A DNA stretch of 64,000 bases from Cryoendolithus antarcticus (Eukaryota; Ascomycota; Dothideomycetes; Cladosporiales; Cladosporiaceae), in contig NAJO01000014.1 of assembly GCA_002077065.1 (NCBI GenBank), forward strand, positions 124,001-188,000, written 5' to 3'. The stretch's first letter is position 1, and every line of letters begins with the position of its first letter. A model generated the notes under the pieces. The model did no database searches and had not been told where the DNA came from. It saw only the letters and a program-made list of their open reading frames with translations. The position numbers and the translations under genes are program-made. Positions 1-10,581 of this stretch are shown piece after piece.

Positions 1-350
1 GAGCTTGCATGCGCAGGGTGCAGATGAGATGTCACGCCGCCTGTGCCGGACAGCGGATACTCGTAGGTGTCAATTTTGACGCAGTAGAGAGTTGATCTAT
101 CACTTGTTGAACGCCGATGTTGCGCAAACACAATACTCTGAGACGCTAACCTACGATCCAAGATTGTAATCAAGGAATCTCAGGGGATTGAAATGAGTAG
201 CCTGATCTAGAGTCAACTATACAATAGTATGTATGTTCTTGTCAGAATTGAAGGATGCGTTTTCCAAGGTCTCCCACCCCAATTACCACGCTCGACCAAG
301 GCGCCGTTACCGCTCAAAGCAAGAGTACAAGAGCCCGTCCCATGACCTCT
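1..350. other. Intergenic, no gene seen
   Basis: Lies downstream of the secreted-protein gene that ends at 351. Short open frames reading in from 255 on the plus strand are antisense to that gene. I see no RNA gene or repeat. Confidence 0.5.
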
Positions 351-996
351 CTACATCAACGTAGCCCTCTTGTGGACCGCGTTGCAGTTGGTCGGCACAG
401 TGATGTTCAAGTCAGCCAACCAAGCACCGGAGTTGAACTCGCTGAAGGTCTCCTTGATCAACCACTTCTGTCCGCCGTTGTAGTTACGGACAACTTGCTG
501 AACGGCGATACCAGTGACTTGCTGTGCGTTGCTGCCACCGGGTGCCGAGGACCTCCAGCGCATGGTGACGGTGTCGCACGAGTGCCAGACGTTGAGGATC
601 TCGAAGGGGATGTTTGGCTGACCGCCCTGGCCGGCCTCGAACTGCGAGCGGCTGCTGAAGGTAGCGGTGCCTAGAGGAGCGTGGCCGGTCGCGCAGCCGT
701 TGTTGATGAGCTCGTTGACGGAGTCGGAGTAGTCGACGTAGCTGGGATCGTTGTTAGTGATTGCATGGCTAGCGGAAATGTAAGGTTGACACGTACTCAG
801 TAGTCAGGACGGAATCTGCGAGGCCGTTCGAGTAGTCGCTGATGAGGGACTTGAAGTTGTTGGCGACGGTGTTGGCGCAGTCGTCAGACAGACACTGGCC
901 GTTGAAGTCCTTGCCGAAACCCCACCAGTGCCTTGAAGGAGTAGCAGAGACGCCGAGCGCGAGCGCCGACACGACAGCTGGGATGAATGCGTGCAT
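351..996 (-). CDS. Small secreted NTF2-like domain protein
   Basis: Two exons, 996-797 and 741-351, joined over a 55-nt intron (GTACGT donor, CACTAAC branch, CAG acceptor), give 196 residues. The ATG is followed by a typical signal peptide (about residues 1-19, hydrophobic VVSALALGVSA). The mature part starts with a Cys pair spaced like other fungal secreted NTF2-like proteins (CLSDDC). It contains the family pattern of a Cys-x(n)-GTATFSSRSQFE segment, then ILNVWHSCDTVTMRW, then a conserved beta strand VTGIAVQQVV. Fungal members of this type are secreted, of unknown biochemical role, and often listed among effector candidates; a role in host interaction is inference only. Exon choice is supported by an uninterrupted frame through both exons. 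Confidence 0.8.
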
Positions 997-3321
997 CTTG
1001 AATTAATTTGTTTGGTCGAAAGGAAGTGAGTTGGTCGTTTCGAAAGACGCGAAAGGCTGTCGTTGAAGAAGAGGAGAATGAAATAAGTAGACTGGATAGC
1101 GAGAGTGGTTGTTGGATGATGAGTTAGTTGCACTTGACGCGAGGCAGCCCAATCCTTAAGTACAACGATACCTACGCTCGTCTACAACGGCGCTGTAAGA
1201 TTGCCGGTAGCGTATGCGGTCTCGCGATCCTCCTGATCCAGGTAAGCCCCAGTCTAAGCACCGGCAAGACCAGGCATTCGCTGCTTCGTGCCCAGCTAAA
1301 ATAGGCTTCCCCATTCGGGGCTCAGGCGAAGGCGCAAAGCCATCCCGCTGTACCCTGCCTGGCTTTGCTCGTACCAGAGCGCATCAGCCGCGCAAGAGGT
1401 TCGTGCGATGGGATTTTGACAGCTGCATAACGCGGTGTCATTCGGATTGCTGCAGCATGCTGCGGTCCTGGCAATCTCGCGCGGTGGCTTGCAGGTGTCA
1501 AAGCCATTGTGAGGACAATGCTGTGTCGCCCCGTACCAGTACACGAGAGCCGTTTGTCACACGAGGCGATGCACGGGTGTGTGGGACCACTGCGCAGAAA
1601 GGATGCGGCTATCCGGCGTCGCGTGGTACGGAGTGTGGTACATGCACGCGCGGGAGATCTGCTGCGGTGCCCAGAGTTGGGGTCGCGTTTCTCGGGATGA
1701 GACAAGAGCTGAACCCATGCTGGCCCCAGCGGCTTCGGGCGCTCGTCAAGACATGACAAGAGTTCTGACAGAAGCTAGGGCTGGAGACGCGCCAGAAAAG
1801 TCTCCGTTTCGTACGGTAGCTTCGACGGGGCCATGTGGATGGAATCACGGTTTTCGGCGACCCACAGTGCAACGCCTCTACGGTTCTGGGAAATTGAGTC
1901 AAGGCGCGATGCAGGTGCACAACATGCACAATGCACATAGCCCTACCGAAACAATGCGAATTACGAAATAGATACATGCAGCAGTAGTGGGCGATCATGA
2001 AGAGGGCTGTGTGGGGTGCCGAACAGGCGCGACGCGGCTGTGACAGATCCTAATCTCACGAAAGCCTTCACCGAGTATTCCCCATTCACGCGGTACGAGA
2101 GTACGGCGCGTCTCTAGCGCTGAGATATCCTAGCTCAAAAGCCGTTGTCCCACGCTTTACCGCCCTCCCGCGACTGCCTCCTTGGGACGCTTCTGGTAAA
2201 GCCTATTCGATGTTGCGCTTCGTCCCGTGGTTCTCGAAAACCCGCCTCTCATATCGCGGTAACGTCACGCTCCTGTGATACCTGATGGTGTCGATAAGAT
2301 ACTGTACAAACTACAAGCTGCAGCCAGCAGGCTGACGTTCATCACGCTATCACAGCCTTGTGTAGCTCACGACCCGGTAGCTGTGGTTTGGATCTAGATC
2401 TCGACAAGGTACAGCGTGCGGTGTGACGCATATGCACATCGAAATATAGATATGTCGCTCCATGGCGCATACTCGACAGTCAGCATCGGATTCCGCCGAC
2501 TTTGGCTGCTGCGTCTTACTACTGATTCCAAACCATAGGGCTGGAGGCGCTGTCACTTACCCTCGCTTCTCCGAACGACGAGACCGACTCCGTGTTGTTG
2601 TCATGGTTTCAAGAATGCCATATTTGTTCTGCCGTGCTTATGCGAAAAATATACACCTTTCCAGGCTTGTCTATCGTGGTCTGTTCACCTCCAACCTCGT
2701 TGAAAGTGCAGCGTTCTAGTGCCTCACCGTTGCAGTGGGTCGGAGATCTCCTTGACCTGCAGACAGTTTGATGAGCGGAGACTGGGTCCAATACCATGTT
2801 GACAATCCATGGCTGCGTATCGAGTTCGGGCCTTGATGCCATAGACTGGCATGAACGAACACCGACGTGCTCCATAGCCCTTCAAGCGCATGAAGAAGCC
2901 CGTGCCAAATTTGGGTACATCTCTCAGACAACAGGACTAACGCCACGTGGACATCCGTTGTTTGGCCTTACTATCGCAGCCGAACAACCGCAGCCGGGAT
3001 GGAGATGTTCCGACTGACCAAATCGCATTCCCATGTGGTCGAGCGTACAGGATGTTCTCGACCGTGGAATTCACAAAGCAAAATCTCCGTCAACCAAAGT
3101 CTAGCAACTTTGCGGACATGTGACAGGTCTTGGCGTGTAGTACGGCATGCGAGATGCAGCGACGTCCGGGATTGGTATTGTCCCACTCTAGCCGATCATT
3201 CTTCGACCGGGGCTGATAGCGAGAGCAGACGAGATCTCGAGGCAGGAACTGTGTACGGTCAATGCGCCAGCTAACGCACCGTAAGCATGCGGCGCTCCTT
3301 CGTCTGTAAGCTAGCCCCATC
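997..3321. other. Long intergenic region, no supported gene
   Basis: About 2.3 kb. Overlapping open frames on both strands (for example 1214-1756 plus and 1322-1759 minus) have no recognisable domain, no convincing ATG context and no hydrophobic or repeat structure. Base composition is not AT-rich, so this is not an obvious RIP-degraded transposon. I see no tRNA. Confidence 0.45.
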
Positions 3322-4479
3322 TCACACTGGCTTACGAAAGCGCCCTTGCATCCAGCAGCGGTACATTTTCAGCTTCCGCTGTCGATTGACGAGCATGCGG
3401 CGGTCGACTGCAAGGTTGACGATCTCGAACTTCGGCGTGTCCGTTGGGGTGTCCTGGCTCTCGTCCTCCGGATCGTCAGTCCTTGATAGTTCTCCAGACC
3501 AGATCTCACGCAGCTCCTGCTCCTCGAAGAAGTACACCCTCGTTCCGTCACCACGCACGTAGAAATTCTCCTCCAGGTACCGGCCCTTCTTGAACCTCAC
3601 CTGAGCCAGATCTCCCCGCCCGTAGTCCCTCAACAGCACCTCCCCTCCCGGCTTGAGTAGCGTGAAGATGTTGCTCACCGCCCTCATCCACTGTTCCGGC
3701 GACAGCGCAGAGAAGATGAAGATCATCAAGACCAAGTCCACGCTACCGGCCTCAAGCCCTGGGGGTAGCACCTCACCCGCCGCATCCCAGACATCCGCCT
3801 TCAACACGGCTGGCTCACTCTGTGCGGTATATGCGTCCTGCGCTCGTATGACATCAATCGCCTTTGCGCTGTAGTCGCAAGCGTGCACCTTCAGTTCCTC
3901 ATTTCGATTCATCGCCAGGAGCGGAAACGCGGTGTTTCCTGCTCCAGCCCCAACTTCGAGCACCGTACATTTCCCGTAGCCCTCACTCGTCACTTCGCCC
4001 AAAATTGAAAATTCTTGCACCAGCCACTTGCGGTCTTTGAAGAAGTTGGCGTTGTTGTTGGAGTAGAACTTATCCCACCACTTCTCGGGCTTGTCATTGA
4101 ACCGCGTCTTGTCAAAATCCGAGACTTGATTATCGCGTTGGAAGATCGTCTGCTGTTCGATGAATTCCGCGTACTGGGCGTCTACCTCGACATGGTCCCA
4201 GGCGTTGTGAGCGAAAATGTCGGAGTCTTGCTCGAGGTACCGAGTGCCGAATTGAAATGGATCGGTGCGGTTCTGTGGATTTGAGGCGGCGTCTGAAGTC
4301 GCCTTGCGTATGGGCTCGATCGCTGATGGGACGCCGTAATCGTCCTTCTCTGCTGGCGACGAGGAGGTTTTCTCAGGTACAACCACGTACTTACGCATGT
4401 GCTCCATGCCCTTGGTCAATTGCTGCTTGGGCTGCTTCGGCCGTATCGGCAGTGCAGCCTCGGATTTCTCGTCTGCCAT
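3322..4479 (-). CDS. TRM140: tRNA N3-methylcytidine methyltransferase (TRM140/METTL2 type)
   Basis: Single exon, 385 residues. It is a class I SAM-dependent methyltransferase of the ABP140/TRM140/METTL2-6-8 group, which makes m3C32 in tRNA-Thr and/or tRNA-Ser. The family signature is clear: an N-terminal FGTRYLEQDSDIFAHNAWDHV block, the WWDKFYSNN block, the SAM-binding motif I LEVGAGAGNTAFPLL, an acidic strand (HACDYSAKA), a motif with LMIFIFSALSP, LKPGGEVLLRDYGRGD, and the C-terminal LAVDRRMLVNRQRKLKMYRCW. The open frame extends upstream to 4563 but only from a GTG; the first ATG, in good context at 4479, is taken as the start. It lacks the N-terminal actin-binding extension of yeast Abp140. 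It shares a 320-bp divergent intergenic region with COQ10. Confidence 0.92.
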   Translation of the reverse strand: MADEKSEAALPIRPKQPKQQLTKGMEHMRKYVVVPEKTSSSPAEKDDYGVPSAIEPIRKATSDAASNPQNRTDPFQFGTRYLEQDSDIFAHNAWDHVEVDAQYAEFIEQQTIFQRDNQVSDFDKTRFNDKPEKWWDKFYSNNNANFFKDRKWLVQEFSILGEVTSEGYGKCTVLEVGAGAGNTAFPLLAMNRNEELKVHACDYSAKAIDVIRAQDAYTAQSEPAVLKADVWDAAGEVLPPGLEAGSVDLVLMIFIFSALSPEQWMRAVSNIFTLLKPGGEVLLRDYGRGDLAQVRFKKGRYLEENFYVRGDGTRVYFFEEQELREIWSGELSRTDDPEDESQDTPTDTPKFEIVNLAVDRRMLVNRQRKLKMYRCWMQGRFRKPV

Positions 4480-4799
4480 GATTGGCAAGCTATCACCTAC
4501 AGTGTTCGTGAATGATGTCGATTGTAGAAGTTCTGGTGACGGAAGCTTTGGATTTTTTGGCACACGAGCTCAAACATCCCTGCCTGCCATGCGAGCGGCT
4601 CCATCCGCATGCGAGATCGAATCCGGGGTAAAAGCCGAGCAGATCGATGACATAGACAGTCCGTAAAAGTCGAGGCATTGACTTCCAGGGCAGCCCTATA
4701 AGTGCTTCTCTTCGCTGTTCCGCTCATCAGACAAAAATAGCTCAGTCTCCCATCCCTCACATCTGTATCATTGTCGCCGTCCCATAACCCACAATCATC

Positions 4800-5597
4800 A
4801 TGGCCACCAAGTGCCTCGCTCCAAGCAGTCGCTCGCTTACCCACTCTGTCCGCAACATAAGAAGAATACCTCAGGAACAGAGACGAACCTTCCTCCCGAA
4901 CCCCTTCGGTAGCGGCCCCCAGACCCTCACAGCAAGCCGCACACTCGACTACTCACACGAGACGATCTTCGACGTAATCTCCGATGTCTCCTCGTACAGC
5001 ACCTTCATTCCCTACTGCCAAAGCTCAACAGTGACCAAGTCCTCGAAACCCGATCCCGAAACGAAGAAGTCATACCCTGAAGAGGCATCTCTTACCATTG
5101 GCTTCGATTCGGCAGTGGCAGAGAAGTTTCACAGCAGGATCTACACCATCCCCGGCACATCCATCGAAGCGCTCTCCGGCGCAGCAGAGTCAAGTCTCCC
5201 AGCATCGAAGACATCGCATCATAACCCACGGCCAGACATCACTTCCGACCCGACGCGCAGCAAGAGCGTTCTGACGCACCTCTCCACGCTATGGACGCTG
5301 AAGCCGTTTCGCTACAAGCCGCCTCCAGAATCAGCCAAAGAGCCAGGGACGCAGCACATGAATCACAAAGAGACGTCAGACTTGCCGGGTCAGGACAGAA
5401 CGGATGTCAGTCTAAAGATCGAGTATCAGTTCGCGAACCCCGTGTACGGGGCTATGAGCGCTGCTGCTGCACCGAAGGTAGCGGAGAAGATGATTGAGGC
5501 TTTCGAGAGGAGGGTGAAGGAAGTCGTTGCGAGTCGAGGCGGAGGCGGGGAGAGGGGGAAGGTGGGTGGGAGTAACAGTGTCGCCGAATCAAGGTGA
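4800..5597 (+). CDS. COQ10: Coenzyme Q-binding protein COQ10 (START-like)
   Basis: Single exon, 265 residues. Coq10 is a mitochondrial inner-membrane START/polyketide-cyclase fold protein that binds ubiquinone and supports its biosynthesis and respiration. The N-terminal about 35 residues are Arg/Ser rich and lack acids, as expected of a mitochondrial presequence. The domain starts with SRTLDYSHETIFDVISDVSSY-like sequence ending in FIPYC, the family hallmark, then a second block LTIGFDSAVAEKFHSRI, and ends with the amphipathic helix FANPVYGAMSAAAAPKVAEKMIEAF. Between the blocks is a fungal-type insertion of about 70 polar residues (roughly 120-190), longer than in yeast. The C-terminal Gly-rich tail is low complexity. 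Confidence 0.92.
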   Translation: MATKCLAPSSRSLTHSVRNIRRIPQEQRRTFLPNPFGSGPQTLTASRTLDYSHETIFDVISDVSSYSTFIPYCQSSTVTKSSKPDPETKKSYPEEASLTIGFDSAVAEKFHSRIYTIPGTSIEALSGAAESSLPASKTSHHNPRPDITSDPTRSKSVLTHLSTLWTLKPFRYKPPPESAKEPGTQHMNHKETSDLPGQDRTDVSLKIEYQFANPVYGAMSAAAAPKVAEKMIEAFERRVKEVVASRGGGGERGKVGGSNSVAESR

Positions 5598-5785
5598 GGT
5601 GGCAATTGGGGGCGGGCTTGGCGTCCGAGGCCGTGTAGACATCACTTGTACGATACACAGATACATCTATATTCGTAGAGCAATAGAGGTTGCATCGCTA
5701 TCTCGGAATCCAGCCTGCCTCCTTGGTACACTCTTCGCTCGCCAATACTTGTCGTGCAACCAGCTGCTGTTTGGCCCGGTGTCAT

Positions 5786-6262
5786 TCAGCTTCCGACTGC
5801 CTTTGCCTTCTCACCTACATTCACTTTCCCTTGATTCTCATGAGCAGTCGCCGCTTTCGCAGCCCTCTCAGCAGCAGCCATCGCAACCCACTTTGGGTTC
5901 TTCGGATCGTCCTCGGCATGACTCGCCTTGAGCGACTCCAGAGTCTTCCACAAGCGATCCAGCTGCATCGTGCGCGCAGCATACACGCCACCCGGCTCGT
6001 CACCGTCTTCAGGCGTTCTCTCCTTCAGGTCACGCCACGCTGCTTCTGCGTCCTTGACGAGCGACTCGGCTTGGTACCAATCGTCGACGCCATCTGCAAG
6101 GACGAGATTACACGTGATTCTGAGCATACGGGGTAGCGCGCGGTCGTCCAGCAGTACTTGTAGGTCTTTGAGGGATTCTTGTCGCTCGGTAGGGCTTCCG
6201 TACTTGCGCATAGCTTCCTCGTATTGGGCTGCGAACCATCGGCCTTCGTTCGGGGTGGCCAT
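5786..6262 (-). CDS. Hypothetical protein, small and helical
   Basis: Single exon, 158 residues from an ATG at 6262. I do not recognise a named family. The protein is rich in Ala, Glu and Lys, with strong predicted helices, aromatic-rich N-terminus (RWFAAQYEEAMRKYG), a central segment LPRMLRITCNLVLADGVDDWYQAESLVKDAE, and a charged Ala/Lys tail without signal peptide or membrane segment. Codon use resembles the neighbours. It lies tail to tail with COQ10 (188 bp apart). The consistent amino-acid composition over the full length and the clean ATG argue for a real gene; function unknown. Confidence 0.65.
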   Translation of the reverse strand: MATPNEGRWFAAQYEEAMRKYGSPTERQESLKDLQVLLDDRALPRMLRITCNLVLADGVDDWYQAESLVKDAEAAWRDLKERTPEDGDEPGGVYAARTMQLDRLWKTLESLKASHAEDDPKNPKWVAMAAAERAAKAATAHENQGKVNVGEKAKAVGS

Positions 6263-6940
6263 AGCGATGGGAGTCGAAGGTATGTGGTGGTAGAGCGTCT
6301 TTATGATGACAGAAGTGCTTCGAGATGTGTCGAAGTGATGTATGTGCAGCTGTGAATGTCACTATTGTGATGAGACCGGGTGATCAATACCAAGAAAGGT
6401 CTGGATAATATTATTCGAACGGAAGGTACGACCTTGCATGACGGCGAGCCAGAAGCTCTCCTGAGATCCAAAAAAAGTACTTGAGAGTGGATGAGAAAGC
6501 AGCAGCATGAATGGGTCTCCTAGGGCTATCGTGTAGAAGTAGATGATACAGACTCCATGTAATGCCATGTGGCTGCTGACCTTGAGTAGTCAAAACCATC
6601 AGAACCGCCTTCGCGATATTGATATAGTGACACTGGGTATGCGTGGCATCGTAGATCTCTGAGAAGCCAGTTGCCTTGGGGAATGTAGTGGTCTGATGAC
6701 TAGGTCGAAGGGCTCGTGTGATCGAAGATGAGCTCAGGTGAAGGCGAAGTCGGGAACCTGCGACGACGAGCCTGCAACATGTTCTTCAGCACTGTATTCT
6801 GGTACATCATGCGGACCAGTGAGACTGTAGACTATAAGATCTTGTCTAAAGGCTGCATATTCAGGATACCGAATCCTACCAAAAATGCCAAGACTTTGCT
6901 CTCAACGCCCCAAACCGACCTCAAGATATCCCCATTGCCC
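6263..6940. other. Intergenic, no gene seen
   Basis: 678 bp between the small hypothetical gene and the Bax-inhibitor-like gene. Only short overlapping frames without domains. It should hold the promoter of the former and the terminator of the latter. Confidence 0.4.
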
Positions 6941-7934
6941 CTAGTTGTTGTTCTGACTGTTCAGGATGCGTAGAATCGACAGAAAGAGGTTAATAACGTC
7001 CAGATATAAGCTTATAGCAGCCGCAATCTCCTCCTCAACATGGTAGTGACGCATGATAAGCTGCGTGTCCACCAGGATGTAAGCCGAGAAGACCAGCGCG
7101 CCGACGACACCAAAGCCCAACTCAACCGCGCTCGTGTGCGGGAAGAACGCCGACATGAAGCCGAAGATGATCAGAACCCAGAGCGCACCGAAAAGATAAG
7201 GCATCCAGTGGGTGAAGTCGTACTTCGTCTGGCAGGCGAACAGGGTCAAGGCCAGGAAGATTCCGAGCGTGAATATCAGTGCCTCGAGGACGATGCGAGA
7301 GTCGTAGAACGATGTGATGACGGAGATGCTGTACGCTTCGAGGCCTGTGAAGCCAGCGAGGAAGATGAGGTTGGTGGGCTGCGATTGGTTAGCATACTCA
7401 TTACCGAGACTGACCCCTCACAACAAGGCCACGCGCATCTCTTCGGCGCCCTCAAAAGTAGACGCCACCCATCGCGCATGGCTGGAGGTATGCTTACATA
7501 GCTCTTCCTCTTCCAAAACGTCAAAAGCATCATCCCGATCGCACCGAACAAGCTGATCCATAGCATCCACGAATTCGTCTGGATCCACTGCTTGTAAGGC
7601 TTAGAGAAGAAGCTCACAGCGCTGAGTGCTGCCGTGAAGAGGAGCTGAACGGTCAGGATGGCGTAGACCTTGCGGATGAACTGCATGCGGATCGGGAGGG
7701 TCGCCTCTGCGACAGAGCCGCCGAACTGTCATCGGGTCAGTATACAGGTCCTAACGCTGGCACTCTCAAGGCGCATGCCTTGAAATCGTCAGGGACGTTG
7801 TCGTCTTCAGCGCGAGCCTCTCCCATGACAGGTTCTGCCTGGTAGGAAGGCGGCGCCTGGGAGTAGCCCGGGGCGGCTTGGTCCTCGAAGCTGTCGCGCT
7901 GGGGCACATCTTGATATTTCGCGGTGGCTGCCAT
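6941..7934 (-). CDS. Bax inhibitor-1 family membrane protein (LFG/TMBIM type)
   Basis: Three exons, 7934-7779, 7725-7498 and 7378-6941, give 273 residues. The product belongs to the BI-1/LFG/GRINA superfamily (yeast Bxi1/Ybh3), multi-pass proteins of ER, Golgi or vacuole linked to calcium homeostasis and cell-death control. The first 50 residues are Pro/Gln/acid-rich cytosolic sequence, then VPDDFKFGGSVAEATLPIRMQF-type core entry, then about seven membrane segments, including the YSISVITSFY and LTLFACQTKYDF motifs typical of fungal members, and a terminal DVINLFLSILRIL. The second intron (7497-7379) has a standard GTAAGC donor and TGCTAAC branch. The first intron (7778-7726) must use a GC donor (AAG|GCATGC) to give the conserved FKFGG junction. 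Confidence 0.93.
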
Positions 7935-8432
7935 CGTGATGTCGTCGGCGTAGGTTCAGATGTGTCGGAATGTGCGATGAAAAAGAGATCGACTGCTGGT
8001 AGTAATCAGACCTTCAGTGCACGCCTCTGGATCTCATGACGTTACGGAACGGCAACGCGGGGCGAAAGTTTGTACTGCACTGCACAGCCACTTCACGTGC
8101 CGATTCTGGAGGGAGTCGAGTTCTGCCTCAGGATGGACTCTGCATTCACCGTGAACGACACAAGGGCTTTCTCTCCTCTTGTCGAGGTTCACTATTGTCA
8201 TGATCACCACATGGCACTGCTAGCCGGACAAAGATTGCTCGAGGCTTAGTTCGTCCCTGCTCGCTACCACGCCCGGAGTATTCTATGGGGGCAACAGAAT
8301 GGAAGGCTGATCGCATATGTGGCCATCGACATGAATGTCAGCAGTGAGAAGAAAGGAGCATGACTAACAAGCGGACTTGTACCGCGTTCTGCTGAGCTAT
8401 GTACTGTGCTTCACGTTCGATATCATTACAGT
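7935..8432. other. Intergenic, no gene seen
   Basis: 498 bp containing the 5' flank of the Bax-inhibitor-like gene and the 3' flank of the esterase gene. No further feature recognised. Confidence 0.4.
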
Positions 8433-10581
8433 CTAGCGACCCCCATTGAGGTAGTACGCAAGAGTGTAGTTCAAGAACGTGCACTGCGCAAGATCCGGGA
8501 AGATCTGCGTCTTCGCCGGGTAGTCGAGGTCCTTGGTTGGGCCCGTCGCGCTCTGCACTGGCAACCATGGGCCAGACTGCTGCACACCGATGGTGTCCTG
8601 TGGTTGTTGTCAGTGCTTGTATTCGAGCGTCGTCGGGGAACAATCCACTTACGTTGGTGTAGCCACGAACACGCAGGTACTCAGCATCTGGGTTTGGGTC
8701 GCCGTTCTTCGCGAATTGCGCAAAGTAACCCGAGATCAACTGGCTAGCCTTCAGATCGTTCGCATCCCTCAATGGGTACTCGTTCCCGTACGTGAAGCCT
8801 AAATCCGAACCATGGATTCTGAAATACGGCAGGTTTGGGTTGCCGTTGGGGTACCCTGGAGTCACAGGTCCGACTGCGAGCCCAGACGCGCCGAGGTTGT
8901 TCGGGTCGTACCCGTTTCCAGTGCGAGTGATGGTGTAGTAGTACGCCTTGTCGAACGCTCCGGTCTTAGCGCCAGCGTAGACAGTCGCCTCGTCAATGCA
9001 ACGGAAGGTCTTGTCGGTGGCGACGCGCTGGGAGACGTTGAAGCTGTCGAGAGAGATGTTGCCAGTGTTGTAGTAGGGGAAGAGACCGCTGTCAATGATC
9101 TGCTGAGCATAGGCAGCGGAGATGCCGAGCGAGGCCTGGATGCCTTGGGACTCGGAGGTGATGTTGCCTTTAGGGTAATTTGAGAAGGAGGCGCCGTCGT
9201 TGGCAGTGGTACCGAAGATGACGGGGACGTGGGCGGTGCTACCGTTCTTGGTCGAGACGATGAGCTGCTCGGTGTTGACGTAGGTGCCGTCTTGGACAAC
9301 GTAGCGGGCGACTGCGCTGGCACCCTGGATGGTAAGCGCAGGGGTGGCCTTCAAGCAGGCGATCTGGGCATCAAGCGTGGCCTGAGTGCAGCCAACTGCC
9401 TGGAACACCTGCTGCCCAGCTACGGCGTAGGACTGGGCGATGGTGTAGTACGAGCTGTAAGTAGTGCCGTAGTCGCCATTCTGGCCAAGAGTGACGCCAC
9501 CGCCGAGGTTGGACTGAGAAACAGCACCGACGATTAGCTTCTCCTTGATGACTGGCGGTGAGCCAAGGAGAGCACGGACGGAGCCAGCACCAGCGCTCTC
9601 GCCGATGATGGTGATCTTCTTTGGGTCTCCACCGAATGCAGCAATGTTGGCCTTCACCCACTCGAGTGCAGTGACCTGGTCACCAATGCCGAAGTTGCCC
9701 TTGATATCAGTACCCGGGATGGCGAGGAAGCCAAGCGTAGAGAGACGGTAGTTGATCTCAACACCGACAATGTCCTCGCGGGAGGCCAAGTTACCAGTGT
9801 CCTCGCCTGATCCGGAGCCACCATTACCACCAGTAAAGCCACCGCCGTGGATGGAGAACAGAACTGGCCTCAGGCCGTTCTTCGAGCCGGCCTTCGGGAG
9901 GAAAGGAGTCTGGATGTTAAGGTAGAGGCAGTTCTCCACGGTTCCACCGCCGTACGGCTGCACGCAGTTGGGACCGTACGCAGTAGCCTGAATAGTCTGA
10001 CCAGTCAGGTTGTACACCTTGGAGTACTCAAATCGAGCCGGGGTGTTCGAGTACGGGATACCGGAGAAGCGGAAGGACTTTTGGTTCCTGAAGCCGACGA
10101 AGCTGTTGCCGTTCGATGCAACAGTAAGCTCATTGGCAGGCGTAGCAGTAGCGTAGATGCCGTTGTTGTTGCTGGACTGCGTGCACAGGATCGGGTACTT
10201 GTTGGACTTGCTGTTGATAGCGGCGAACTGGAGCGACTTCGAGTCTTGCTCGACGCTCAGGACAGCATCCGCGAGGTAGTAGTTTGTCTCACCACCGAGG
10301 TAGGCTTGGTATGCCAATTGCTGGAGGAAGTCCGTAGCATGGGCCTGTACCGCAGCCTTAGTGAGCTGGGTCTCGCCAATCGCTGCGCAGGCGGCCGCGG
10401 CAGCAGAGGGCTTCAGCTGGTCCAAGAGGATCGCTCCGATGTGGTTGGCATCGTCCGTGGCGTTGAGGTTGTTCTGGTATAGGAACGTGAGGGAGGTATC
10501 AGCATTGCTCACCGCCGCAGCAGTAGCAGATGCAGCGCTCAACAAGACTGCCGCAGCAGTAGCACGATTGACAAAGACCAT
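8433..10581 (-). CDS. Secreted type-B carboxylesterase/lipase
   Basis: Two exons, 10581-8653 and 8597-8433, joined over a 55-nt intron (GTAAGT/CAG), give 697 residues; reading through the intron gives a wrong C-terminus. It is an alpha/beta hydrolase of the cholinesterase-like type-B carboxylesterase family, hydrolysing carboxyl esters outside the cell. A signal peptide covers about residues 1-23. The oxyanion-hole HGGGFTGG motif, the ENCLYLNI motif and the nucleophile elbow GESAGAG with Ser329 are intact. An extra about 130-residue N-terminal part precedes the catalytic fold. Many Asn-X-Ser/Thr sites fit secretion. The restored C-terminal exon contains QSGPWLPV and a closing Cys (QCTFLNYTLAYY). 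A TATA-like element lies 76 bp upstream of the ATG. Confidence 0.93.

Noticed and set aside
1214..1759. Overlapping 145-180 codon frames on both strands
   Set aside because: No domain, no hydrophobic pattern, high Arg/Cys/Pro content typical of random GC-balanced frames, and strong overlap of frames on both strands.
4480..4563. Longer N-terminus of the tRNA methyltransferase
   Set aside because: The 28 extra codons begin at GTG; the first ATG is at 4479 in good context.
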